DNA of 32,733 bases. It comes from Erythrobacter sp. SCN 62-14. Its GTDB lineage: Bacteria; Pseudomonadota; Alphaproteobacteria; Sphingomonadales; Sphingomonadaceae. The first letter of the stretch is position 1, and each line of letters begins with the position of its first letter. The notes under the pieces are model-generated. The model saw only the letters and a program-made list of their open reading frames with translations. It had not been told where the DNA came from and made no database searches. A program made the translations under genes and the position numbers. Shown one piece after another: positions 15,949 through 23,108 of the stretch. The stretch covers positions 1 through 32,733 of the forward strand of contig MEDW01000021.1 in the NCBI GenBank assembly GCA_001724215.1. The letters run 5' to 3'.

Positions 15949-16811
15949 CACCACCCTCCCGAGGCGCCGCCGCCTCCGAATGAACCGCCACCGCCGCCAA
16001 AGCCGCCGCCGAAACCGCCGCCGCCGCTGCCGCCACCTCCTGACATGGCGCCGCGCAGAATTGCATTGCCCACTTCCCACAGGATAATGGTGTTGGCTGC
16101 ATCGGCCGCCCCGCTCGATCTGCCAGACGAGGTGGGGCGTTCGCCCCAGGGGCCGGCGCCGCTGGCGGCATATTTGCGCGATTTGCCCGCGCGGATCAGC
16201 GGCAGGATGAAAAACAGGAACACAAAGAACAGGAAGAAAATCAGCCCCACCGGCACGCCGCCTTTACTGGCGCGCTTTTTGCCAGCTTGCGCAGCGATCG
16301 CCGCGGCTTCTTCCGGGTCCAATTGCAACTGGGCAATGATCGCGTCTGCGCCCGCTTCGATGCCGCCGGGAAAATCACCTTGGCGGAACCGCGGGATGAT
16401 CTCGTTCTGGATGATCAGCGCCGACAATGCATCGGTCAGATAGCCTTCGAGGCCATAGCCGACTTCAATCCGCACCCGGCGATCATTGGGGGCGACCAGA
16501 AGCAGCGCACCATCATTACGCTCTTTATCTCCGATGCCCCATGCCCGGCCCAGCTGGTAACCATAATCCGAGATGTCATAGCCGCCCAGATCGGCAACAG
16601 TGGCCACCACCAGCTGGCGCTGGGTGGTTGCTTCGAGTTCGGCAAGCTGCGCGGTCAGGCGCGCTGCGACCTCGGGCGGTAGGATGCCCGCTTCATCAAC
16701 CACGCGCCCCGTGAGTTCGGGAAATTTGGGCTGCGCTGACAGCGGAGCCGCCAGCAAAGCCAGCAGCCCCGCGACCAACGCGGCGATCAGTCCAAAACGA
16801 TGAGCTTTCAC
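15948..16811 (-). CDS. TPM-domain protein, YgcG-like
   Basis: A 287-residue protein with a signal peptide (ends about residue 26, LSAQ). A TPM domain (about 30-150) carries VVDEAGILPPEV, QLVVATVADLGG, NDGALLLVAPNDRRVRIEVGYGLEGYLTD and a region ending in GGIEAGADAI. A membrane segment follows at about 187-206 (LIFFLFFVFLFFILPLI). The C-terminal tail is very Gly-rich (about 258-287) with Phe and Ser spacers, as in many YgcG proteins. It stands between lemA and the second TPM gene. LemA-TPM-TPM is a recurrent bacterial grouping with a likely envelope role. The Gly-rich tail makes a strong Pro/Ala-rich shadow frame on the other strand. Confidence 0.88.
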   Translation of the reverse strand: MKAHRFGLIAALVAGLLALLAAPLSAQPKFPELTGRVVDEAGILPPEVAARLTAQLAELEATTQRQLVVATVADLGGYDISDYGYQLGRAWGIGDKERNDGALLLVAPNDRRVRIEVGYGLEGYLTDALSALIIQNEIIPRFRQGDFPGGIEAGADAIIAQLQLDPEEAAAIAAQAGKKRASKGGVPVGLIFFLFFVFLFFILPLIRAGKSRKYAASGAGPWGERPTSSGRSSGAADAANTIILWEVGNAILRGAMSGGGGSGGGGFGGGFGGGGGSFGGGGASGGW

Positions 16812-16821
16812 GATCGGTGTA

Positions 16822-17424
16822 TCAATTGCCGGTCATGTTCAGTGTCGGCGCCACGTCCGCCCCCGGTGTTGCGGCCTTGTAGGGCACCAAAGGCTTGGCG
16901 CCATGGATCACCTTGGCACCGATGATATCGGGGAAGGTGCGGATCGTGGTGTTATACTGGCGCACCGCCTCGTTGTAGTCGCGGATAGCAACTGCGATGC
17001 GGTTTTCGGTGCCTTCGAGCTGGCTTTGCAGCGCAAGGAAATTCTGGTTCGACTGGATCTGCGGATAGGCTTCAAAGCTCGCCAGCAAGCGGCCAAGGCC
17101 CTGGCTGATCTGGCCTTGTGCAGCAGCAAACTGCTCCATCTTGGCCGGATCATCCAGATCATCGGCAGTGATGTTGACGCTGGTGGCGCGGGCGCGCGCT
17201 TCGGTTACTTCGGTGAGGATCGCACGTTCGCTTTCGGCGGCACCCTTGGTGACTTCGGCAAGGTTGGGGATGAGGTTCGAGCGGCGCTGGAACTGCGCTT
17301 CGACATCGGCCCATTTGGCCTTGGCCTGCTCTTCGGCTGCCGGAACCGAATTGATCCCGCAGGCCGCAAGGCTGAGAGCGGCCATCGCGACAAAAGCGCC
17401 GCGCAGCATATTCGTGATGGTCAT
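16822..17424 (-). CDS. LemA family lipoprotein
   Basis: A 200-residue protein with a signal segment ending in LAAC (Cys22), so it is predicted to be lipid-anchored. The conserved LemA helices are evident: KWADVEAQFQRRSNLIPNLAEVTKG (about 40-65), Ala-rich helices, then AIRDYNEAVRQYNTTIRTFP near 155-175. The ATG at 17424 is preceded by GAGGAGA; an in-frame ATG 27 codons upstream lacks support. LemA proteins are long helical membrane-associated proteins of unknown biochemical role. It is the first gene of the minus-strand run, divergent from mscL. Confidence 0.9.
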   Translation of the reverse strand: MTITNMLRGAFVAMAALSLAACGINSVPAAEEQAKAKWADVEAQFQRRSNLIPNLAEVTKGAAESERAILTEVTEARARATSVNITADDLDDPAKMEQFAAAQGQISQGLGRLLASFEAYPQIQSNQNFLALQSQLEGTENRIAVAIRDYNEAVRQYNTTIRTFPDIIGAKVIHGAKPLVPYKAATPGADVAPTLNMTGN

Positions 17425-17606
17425 GGGGTGATTTCTCCTCAAGACGCCGGGTGCGAGAGGCGTGCCCAAGCGCAAATTGTGTTCTGTATTGTGGATATAG
17501 CACACCGCTTTGCCGGTTCAAGCGTTGCCGGGCGGTCCTGCGCCTTGGCAAGGTTAATTTTCGCTGCCAGACTTCAAGGCAGCGTTAACAACGGCAGGGG
17601 ATAGCA

Positions 17607-18044
17607 ATGCTTGCAGAATTCAGGGACTTTATCGCCAAAGGCAATGTGCTCGAACTTGCTGTCGCGGTGATTATCGCAGGCGCTTTTGGCACGATTGTCT
17701 CCTCGCTCACTGAAGATGTCATCATGCCTTTTGTCGGCTTTGTCTTCGGCGGCGCGGATTTTTCCAGCTACTTCATCCTGCTGAGCGTTCCGGCTGATTA
17801 TGATGGTTCGACCACCGATTATGCAGCCTTGAAAGAAGCGGGCGCGGCGATGATCGGCTATGGTGCGCTGGTGGCGGCGGCGATAAATTTCCTGATTCTG
17901 GCTTTCATCATCTTCCTGCTGGTGCGCTATGCGGGCAAGGTGCAAGCACGCTTTGCCAAGCCGCAAGAAGCCGCGCCTGAGGCTCCTGCCGGGCCGAGCG
18001 ACGTGGAACTGCTCACCGAGATTCGCGATCTGTTGAAGAAATAG
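17607..18044 (+). CDS. mscL: Large-conductance mechanosensitive channel MscL
   Basis: A 145-residue inner-membrane channel that opens at high membrane tension to release solutes during hypo-osmotic shock. The N-terminal helix MLAEFRDFIAKGNVLELAVAVIIAGAFGTIVSSLTEDVIMP contains the pore-lining TM1 with conserved small residues. A periplasmic loop follows, then TM2 (ALVAAAINFLILAFIIFLLV) and a C-terminal cytoplasmic helix ending LLTEIRDLLKK. CAGGGGA precedes the ATG. Six-base inverted arms (GCTGCC 17563, GGCAGC 17578) lie just upstream. An IS element begins 60 bases after the stop. Confidence 0.96.
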   Translation: MLAEFRDFIAKGNVLELAVAVIIAGAFGTIVSSLTEDVIMPFVGFVFGGADFSSYFILLSVPADYDGSTTDYAALKEAGAAMIGYGALVAAAINFLILAFIIFLLVRYAGKVQARFAKPQEAAPEAPAGPSDVELLTEIRDLLKK

Positions 18045-18065
18045 GAGCGTAGTGCGGCGCGCTCC
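18044..18065 (+). terminator. Possible mscL transcript-end hairpin
   Basis: GGAGCG and CGCTCC form a 6-bp stem directly at the mscL stop, but no T-run follows. A weak candidate only. Confidence 0.25.
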
Positions 18066-18099
18066 TTCCGGGGGCGCGTCCTCGGCGCTGCTTCCTTAG

Positions 18100-18103
18100 C
18101 TAG
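18100..18103. repeat. Target-site duplication, left copy (CTAG)
   Basis: CTAG lies directly left of the IS terminal repeat and is matched by CTAG at 19747-19750. A 4-bp CTAR-type duplication is characteristic of the IS5 group. Confidence 0.75.
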
Positions 18104-19746
18104 TCGTCCGTGAAGAAAGGGTCTGACGACGCGGTTGCGCAATTTCGGTTCGCCTGACCGTTTGAGGCTGGCGGTCGGTCACCATGGTGCAGTGGCGCGA
18201 GGACCGTTTGTATGGCGGATTAGCGGGCGATAGCGGGCTGCTGGGGGAGCCATGCCGCCAGAATGGCGCGCAAAAGCGCACCGAACCACGCGATCAGCAA
18301 CCTGAGATTGTGGCCTGCCGCAACCAGAATCGCGTTGATGGCGTCGCCTTCGGCACCCTTGAGGTGATTGCGCTCGAGCAGGCCATCAGACTTGGCATGA
18401 CCGATGATCGGCTCAATCGCATTGCGCCTACGCATCTCGCGCTTGATGGTGGGCGATGTGATGCCCCGCGTGTGGCTGATGAAGACCTCGGCCTCTCCCT
18501 TGTGGCCGTGCCCCCGGTACCCGCGGTCGACATAGGCGCGCTTGACCGTGATACCGGTTACGCGCTCGACTTGGGTGATCTGGCCGGTGAGCGTGTTACC
18601 ATCGAACGGATTGCCCGGCACAGTGTGCATACCCAGAATGAACTGGCCACCTTTGGCGCGGCGGTTGGTGACGGCAATCGAGGTCTTTACCCCGAACTCG
18701 TAGCGCGCCCGCGCCTTGCCCTTGGCGATGCATTCCACCTCGGGGGCATGCAGGGCATAGACCTTGTTCTTGTCCTTTGCCTGCCGGGTGCGCACCTTCT
18801 CGGCCAACTCGAGCGTCTCGGCAAAGGCGGCCCTGATGTCAGCACCCGCTTCACCCAACGCCTCGATCTTGCGGCCGATGTCGCGGGTCAACCGGCCCAG
18901 CCAGGTGCGCATCTTGCGCAGATGCCGCAGGGCCTGCTTGTGCCCCTTGCCATGGATCAGCCGGGCCACCTCGCGGCGGGCTTCACGGGCAAGCCGCAGA
19001 TAGGACTGGCGCAGCGCCAGTCCATGCTTCTTGGCAAGCCGGTTCAAGTGCTCCATCGCCCGCAGCAACAGGTGCGCATCCGTGGGATGCGCCACCGCCT
19101 TGGTTTGCACAGTCGTATCGACAGTGATCCGCTCGCAGGCATTTCTGTCCAGTGCGCCGTTTGCCAAGGCAAGGCGGATGGTCTCAGCCAACAGCAGTTC
19201 CAGCTCAGCCGCCCCGATCCGTCTGCGCCAGCGGCTCATCGATGACCGGTCGCACACCAGCTTGTGCCGGAAATACTCCTCGCCGCAGAAGAACTGCCAA
19301 TAGGGGTTCTCCACCCAGCGGGCGCACACCTCCTCATCAGAAATCCCCTCGATGTGCTTGAGCAGGTGCAAGCCGGCCATCAGCCGCGTGGGCAGGCCGG
19401 GCCGGCCCTTCTTCTCGTGGTAGAACCGTCCCCACGCCGCATCGAAGCGTTCCCAGTCGATCTTCTGCGCCAGCTTCGCCAGCGGATGATCGAGGTCGAT
19501 CATGTTGGCAAGCCACATCCGGAACATCTCGAATTCCGAAAGGGACGGCTTCTTCGGTGGCATCAGGAAACTCCTTGAATACCCCATCAGAATCACAACC
19601 CGCCCCAGGACGCCAGCCCCAACGCGCAACCGCATACGAAATCGCAAGGTTTTCGACAGATCCGGCGCGAAACCTGGCAAATCCGAATACTTCAAATCCC
19701 CGGGTAAATCCACGCTATCAGCCAGTTACGGGTTTTTCACGGGCGA
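18104..19746. mobile_element. Complete IS5-family insertion sequence, 1643 bp
   Basis: The left end begins TCGTCCGTGAAGAA. The right end, read inward on the minus strand, begins TCGCCCGTGAAAAA. The two match at 12 of the first 14 bases, forming imperfect terminal inverted repeats. CTAG duplications flank both ends. A single transposase gene fills the element on the minus strand. The intact ends, the intact frame and the clean target duplication indicate a recent insertion, here between mscL and ssrA. The surrounding ..TTAG/CTAG/CTAT.. sequence leaves the exact boundary ambiguous by a base or two. Confidence 0.85.
18220..19563 (-). CDS. IS5 family transposase
   Basis: A 447-residue DDE transposase. 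The N-terminal DUF772-like region is DRMIDLDHPLAKLAQKID-type (seen as MIDLDHPLAKLAQKIDWERF), followed by GRPGLPTRLMAGLHLLKHIEGISDEEV. The catalytic residues lie in ITVDTTVQTKA (first Asp), AYVDRGYRG (second Asp) and RRNAIEPIIGHAKSDG (Glu), with the terminal region AGHNLRLL. The start at 19563 (MPPKKPSLSEF) is chosen because AAGGAG lies seven bases upstream; longer versions would run towards the IS end. No frameshift is seen, so the enzyme is probably active. Confidence 0.92.
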   Translation of the reverse strand: MPPKKPSLSEFEMFRMWLANMIDLDHPLAKLAQKIDWERFDAAWGRFYHEKKGRPGLPTRLMAGLHLLKHIEGISDEEVCARWVENPYWQFFCGEEYFRHKLVCDRSSMSRWRRRIGAAELELLLAETIRLALANGALDRNACERITVDTTVQTKAVAHPTDAHLLLRAMEHLNRLAKKHGLALRQSYLRLAREARREVARLIHGKGHKQALRHLRKMRTWLGRLTRDIGRKIEALGEAGADIRAAFAETLELAEKVRTRQAKDKNKVYALHAPEVECIAKGKARARYEFGVKTSIAVTNRRAKGGQFILGMHTVPGNPFDGNTLTGQITQVERVTGITVKRAYVDRGYRGHGHKGEAEVFISHTRGITSPTIKREMRRRNAIEPIIGHAKSDGLLERNHLKGAEGDAINAILVAAGHNLRLLIAWFGALLRAILAAWLPQQPAIAR

Positions 19747-19750
19747 CTAG
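19747..19750. repeat. Target-site duplication, right copy (CTAG)
   Basis: Right-hand CTAG matching 18100-18103, directly outside the terminal inverted repeat. Confidence 0.75.
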
Positions 19751-19849
19751 CTATGTTGCAGAGCGCTTGGCGGCAGGCACCCTTATTCGATCGCCCCCTT
19801 GCGACGGCGTTGCGCCGGAACGATCGCGAGCACCCGCTCTTTCATCCAC

Positions 19850-19877
19850 TTCACATTAAGCTTACGCGCGCTATATG
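19850..19877 (+). promoter_or_regulatory. Likely ssrA promoter
   Basis: TTCACA (19850-19855), 16 bases, then TATATG (19872-19877), placing the start near 19883 at the acceptor-piece region of the tmRNA gene. The match to -35/-10 is moderate. The IS right end is about 100 bases upstream, so the promoter appears intact. Confidence 0.4.
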
Positions 19878-19882
19878 GGGTG

Positions 19883-20190
19883 TGTCGGGCGACCGACTAT
19901 GGCGATAAATTGCGGCGTGCAATAGGCACAACGGACCCGGGGGCAGTACCCGGCGGCTCCACCAGAAGCGGCGGCTCAACCGCATCTTCTGAAGGGGCCG
20001 AACCAGGATCGACGTGTGTTGAAAAGCGGTGTTTTCGCCCGGGCTGAGTAACCCGTTAAAGGCTCAAAACCCATAAGTGCCAACGACAACGAAGCACTTG
20101 CTCTCGCTGCGTAATGTGACGGCCTAACGGCCTGAATTTACAAAGCCTAGAGCGCGGTTGGACCGACCGGTCAACAGAACGGATACCGGG
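19883..20190 (+). ncRNA. ssrA: Two-piece (circularly permuted) tmRNA
   Basis: The gene order is acceptor piece, intervening segment, coding piece, as in alphaproteobacterial tmRNA. The acceptor piece ends in CGGCTCC-A-CCA (19954-19964). The coding piece begins GGGGCCG (19994-20000). These pair as a 7-bp acceptor stem with a G3-U wobble, the alanine identity pair recognised by AlaRS. The T-stem is perfect (19937-19941 with 19949-19953) and its loop reads GGCAGTA. The intervening segment 19965-19993 folds into a hairpin (AGAAG/CTTCT outside, GCGG/CCGC inside) and should be excised. After the conserved AACCAGGATCGACG segment comes the tag frame, 20079-20114, encoding ANDNEALALAA then TAA. With SmpB, tmRNA rescues stalled ribosomes and tags the product for proteolysis. 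The outer boundaries are approximate. Confidence 0.93.
20079..20114 (+). other. tmRNA proteolysis tag reading frame
   Basis: Resume codon GCC at 20079, then AAC GAC AAC GAA GCA CTT GCT CTC GCT GCG TAA. It encodes ANDNEALALAA, so with the charged alanine the full tag is A-ANDNEALALAA. The LAA end is the ClpXP-type recognition signal. ATAAGT before the resume codon resembles the determinant upstream of the frame in other tmRNAs. Confidence 0.93.
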
Positions 20191-20199
20191 GGCCCGGGG

Positions 20200-20296
20200 G
20201 AGCCTAGCAACAGAATCCCCCACCTTGGATTGGCTTGCAGACAGGCGCGGCGGTGCAACAGACGCGGCGGTCCTGCTCCCCCGCTACAAATGCGCG
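20200..20296. repeat. 97-bp direct repeat, unit 1
   Basis: Begins GAGCCTAGCAACAGAATC and contains ACAGGCGCGGCGG and GGCGGTCCTGCTCCC. It is about 80% identical by eye to the adjoining unit 20297-20394. It starts immediately after the tmRNA coding piece. No coding sense is convincing. Confidence 0.8.
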
Positions 20297-20394
20297 GAGC
20301 CTAGCAACGGCAATCCCCCACCTTGATAAGGCTTGCTGACAGGCGCGGCGTTGCCTCAAGCTCGGCGGTCCTGCTCCCGCGCTGGCAAAACACG
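20297..20394. repeat. 97-bp direct repeat, unit 2
   Basis: Begins GAGCCTAGCAACGGCAATC, abuts unit 1, and keeps CCCCCACCTTG, GCTTGC, GACAGGCGCGGCG and CGGCGGTCCTGCTCCC. The remaining bases to 20489 hold no gene that I can support. The unit may be the 3' flank of the small membrane gene on the other strand or a non-coding RNA. Confidence 0.8.
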
Positions 20395-20489
20395 CAGCCT
20401 TCGTAACGTCACTGCGCCCTATTGCTGCCTTTTGAGATTGTTGGGCCGCCTGACTGCAAAAGCGCGAGGCGGCCTCGCCGCCGCGCTGC

Positions 20490-20738
20490 TTATTCGCGGC
20501 GCTGATCTGCTGTGTGCAGCGCCAGTTCCTCTTCGAGCCTGAGGCAGTCGAGAATCTTTGCGCCCGCCAGAAACACCGCGCCCGTGGTTGCCAGAAACAG
20601 CAATTGGCCAGCAAATCCCGGGAAGTCCTGAAGATAGGAAGCGCCGCGCGAAGTCGCGCCCAGCGCCAGCGCGAAGATGATCGCATAGGCCTCAAAGCGG
20701 TTCTTGATCACGAATAGTCGTCCGATCTTCCGCAGCAT
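20490..20738 (-). CDS. Small membrane protein of unknown function
   Basis: An 82-residue protein starting MLRKIGRLFVIKNRFEAYAI. It has two hydrophobic segments (about 17-30, AYAIIFALALGATS; 45-62, LLFLATTGAVFLAGA) and a charged tail (LRLEEELALHTADQRRE). It looks like a conserved sphingomonad hypothetical protein found near ssrA, but I cannot name a family with certainty. It is on the minus strand, after astB by about 100 bases, and faces ssrA. No function can be inferred. Confidence 0.65.
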   Translation of the reverse strand: MLRKIGRLFVIKNRFEAYAIIFALALGATSRGASYLQDFPGFAGQLLFLATTGAVFLAGAKILDCLRLEEELALHTADQRRE

Positions 20739-20844
20739 AAGGCCTCATTACTCCGATCAGGCCGCCCGCCGTATCATCAACGACTCAGCGGCGGTGTTTC
20801 AACAGCCTAGGATTAACGCTGCAAGGCCGATCTTGGCAAATGCG

Positions 20845-22095
20845 TTAACCAAGTTCGGCAAGATCAAGCGCCGCCAACAAGGCCAGCCGTGCTGCAATGA
20901 CGCTGTCTGCCAAAACTTGTGAGCCAAGATCAGCAGGGTCGATTTGCTCGGGCCAATGGGCAGCGATGGTTCTTTCGAGGAGATCGGCCTTCGCCTCATC
21001 GAGCAAAAAGCGCGGATCGACTGTCTGGGGCGCACACACCACGCGCAGCCGCAGGCAGGCAGGGCCACCGCCATTGGCCATGGATTGCCGCACATCGACG
21101 GGGATGACCTGACGAATCGGGCCATTGCCAGCCAGCATTGTTTCAACCCAGCCCCATACGGCGGCACTTTCGCGGCATTCCTCGGGCACGATCAGCGCCA
21201 TCGTGCCATCAGGCAGGGTGAGGAGCTGGGCGTTGAACAGATAGGTGCGGATCGCCTCGGCGAGACTGACGGCGCTCGCGGGCACTTCGACCACCTCAAG
21301 CGCGGGGAACGCGGCACGCATCGCCTCATATGCGGCCGCCTGATCGGCAAAGGCCTCGGCATGGGTGAACAGCACGCGGCCATTGGCCACCGCCACCACA
21401 TCATTGTGAAACGCGCCTGCGGCAATCGCTGCCGGGTTCTGCTCGATAAACACCGTGCGCGCCGGATCAAGCCCATGCGCGCGCGCCACCAAGCGGCTGG
21501 CCTGTTCGTGCTGGCGAGCGGGGAAGGCGCCCCCCGCCTTGCCATAGACGAACACCGCGACGCCCGGCGCCCCGTGCTCCTCGCACAATCGCATGTGATT
21601 GGCCGCGCCTTCATCGCCAAAGCTTGCCGGGACAGGATCGTGGATCGTAAAGTGATCGCGATTGGCAAAAGCGACTTCAAGCTGCCGCTTGGTATCAGGC
21701 CATTCCTGCGCCCGGTGCAGCATGGTGACGAGGTTCGCAGGGGTCAGGTGGCACTTGCCATCGGCCGTGTCGGGCGCGGGGCTGACAGTCGCCGCGTTGG
21801 CGGTCCACATCGAGGACGCAGACCAGGGCGCAGCGCGCAGTTGCGCAGGCTCGCTCCCATCCAGTGCCAGCGCTGTCGCAAGGGCGCGGTTGGGGCGGGG
21901 CAGGGGGACGAAAAACCCCTGCACGCCGAGGCGCGCCAGGTTCCCGCGCATTTTGGCCACCCCCTGCAAGGCCGCCGCGCGCGGGTATGAGGGATCGCCC
22001 GCATGGGCGGCGCTCGCAATATTGCCGAGGCTGAGGCCGGCATAGTTGTGGGATGGCCCCACAATCCCGTCGAAATTGATTTCGGTAAGGCTCAC
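20845..22095 (-). CDS. astB: N-succinylarginine dihydrolase
   Basis: A 416-residue enzyme of the arginine succinyltransferase pathway. It converts N2-succinylarginine to N2-succinylornithine, releasing two ammonia and CO2. The family signatures are the N-terminal FDGIVGPSHNYAGLSLGNIAS, the segment FHNDVVAVANGRVLFTHAEAF with the catalytic His, and NGGGPACLRLRV with the nucleophilic Cys near 347. The start is GTG at 22095, whose last bases overlap the astA stop as GTGA and which has GGAG upstream. A GTG five codons earlier is also possible. It is the last gene of the visible operon M20 hydrolase-astA-astB. The pathway genes astC, astD and astE are not in the window. Confidence 0.95.
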   Translation of the reverse strand: MSLTEINFDGIVGPSHNYAGLSLGNIASAAHAGDPSYPRAAALQGVAKMRGNLARLGVQGFFVPLPRPNRALATALALDGSEPAQLRAAPWSASSMWTANAATVSPAPDTADGKCHLTPANLVTMLHRAQEWPDTKRQLEVAFANRDHFTIHDPVPASFGDEGAANHMRLCEEHGAPGVAVFVYGKAGGAFPARQHEQASRLVARAHGLDPARTVFIEQNPAAIAAGAFHNDVVAVANGRVLFTHAEAFADQAAAYEAMRAAFPALEVVEVPASAVSLAEAIRTYLFNAQLLTLPDGTMALIVPEECRESAAVWGWVETMLAGNGPIRQVIPVDVRQSMANGGGPACLRLRVVCAPQTVDPRFLLDEAKADLLERTIAAHWPEQIDPADLGSQVLADSVIAARLALLAALDLAELG

Positions 22096-23108
22096 CGCGC
22101 CACGCTCCACACTTCATCGCCTTCGCTAACGTCCAGCAGATCGGCACTGGCCGAATCAATGGCAATGCCGCCTTCGCCATCCAGCACCCGCGCGCCGAAA
22201 CAGGCGCGAAAAGTGCCGAGGTGGCCGGTGGCAAGGATTGCGCGTTCGCCTTCGCTGGCGTCCATGCCCGTGACCTGCGCGCTCACCGATCCGCGCACGC
22301 TTGTCACCTGATCGGTATGCGCCACCATGGTCGGCCCGCCATCGAAAATATCGACATAGCCATCATGCCGGAACCCTTCCAGTTCGAGCATCCGCATCGC
22401 CGCGCGGCCCGAAGGATGCGGCACGCCGATGACGCTGCGCGCATCCTCGCCCAGCATGGCGATATAAACGGGATGCTTGGGCATCAGGTCGGCGATGAAT
22501 TGGTTGCCGTTGATGGCGTTGAAATAATCCGCTTCCTGAAAATTCATCCCGAAAAAGCGGCCCGCAACCCCATCCCAGAAGGGCGAGCCGCCGCGTTCAT
22601 CGATGATGCCGCGCAGCTCGGCCAGAATGCGGTCGGCAAAGCGCGCCCGGTGCATTGCGATGAACATATAGCGCGAGCGCGCCAAAAGCAGGCCGAGCCC
22701 GCCGGCGCGTTCATTGGGATGGAGAAACAGTCCACCGACCTCGCTCGATCCTTCAAGATCGGTAACAAGGCTGAGCAATTCGGCGCGCACTGTGCGGTCC
22801 AATTCCTGCGAATACTGTGTCAGAGTGTTCAGGCGATAGGAATAGAACGGCCAGCGCTGGCCCACTTTGGTCATCAACTGGCAAGTGCCGCGCACCGCGC
22901 CCGTGCGCGCATTTTCGAGCACCAGCACGAACAATTCGTCAGCAAGGCTCGCCTCCTCGCGCTGGAAAGCTGCCTCGGCGCGTTCCAGCTTGCCTTTCAA
23001 CGACTTGCGATCGGGCGGTAGATTGGTGAAGCCACCGCCGGTCAGCTTGGCCATTTCGTAAAGCGCTTCCAGATCGGACACGCGGGCTGCACGCAAACGA
23101 AAACTCAC
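22092..23108 (-). CDS. astA: Arginine N-succinyltransferase
   Basis: A 338-residue enzyme that transfers succinyl from succinyl-CoA to the alpha-amino group of arginine, the first step of ammonia-producing arginine breakdown. The sequence shows the GNAT-like AstA fold with FRLRAARVSDLEALYEMAKLTGGGFTNLP at the N-terminus, SEVGGLFLHPNERAGGLGLLLARSRYMF in the acetyl-CoA-binding region, and SGRAAMRMLELEGF and EGERAILATG further on. The start codon is GTG at 23108, overlapping the hydrolase stop by four bases (GTGA). Length fits AstA (about 340). A single subunit is encoded, as in enterobacteria, not the two-subunit aruF/aruG form. Confidence 0.95.
   Translation of the reverse strand: MSFRLRAARVSDLEALYEMAKLTGGGFTNLPPDRKSLKGKLERAEAAFQREEASLADELFVLVLENARTGAVRGTCQLMTKVGQRWPFYSYRLNTLTQYSQELDRTVRAELLSLVTDLEGSSEVGGLFLHPNERAGGLGLLLARSRYMFIAMHRARFADRILAELRGIIDERGGSPFWDGVAGRFFGMNFQEADYFNAINGNQFIADLMPKHPVYIAMLGEDARSVIGVPHPSGRAAMRMLELEGFRHDGYVDIFDGGPTMVAHTDQVTSVRGSVSAQVTGMDASEGERAILATGHLGTFRACFGARVLDGEGGIAIDSASADLLDVSEGDEVWSVAR

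Noticed and set aside
15949-16080. Arg-rich N-terminal extension of the second TPM gene
   Set aside because: Shadow of the upstream gene's glycine codons; the coupled ATGA start at 15948 is far better.
15061-16443. 460-residue plus-strand frame with a long proline stretch
   Set aside because: The proline run is the complement of the Gly-rich tail of the TPM protein; the frame crosses four real genes.
19747-19800. tRNA-like D-arm sequence TAGCTATGTTGCAGAGCGC and a TTCGATC near 19786
   Set aside because: No anticodon stem, T-stem or acceptor stem can be formed around it, even after removing the IS element computationally by eye.
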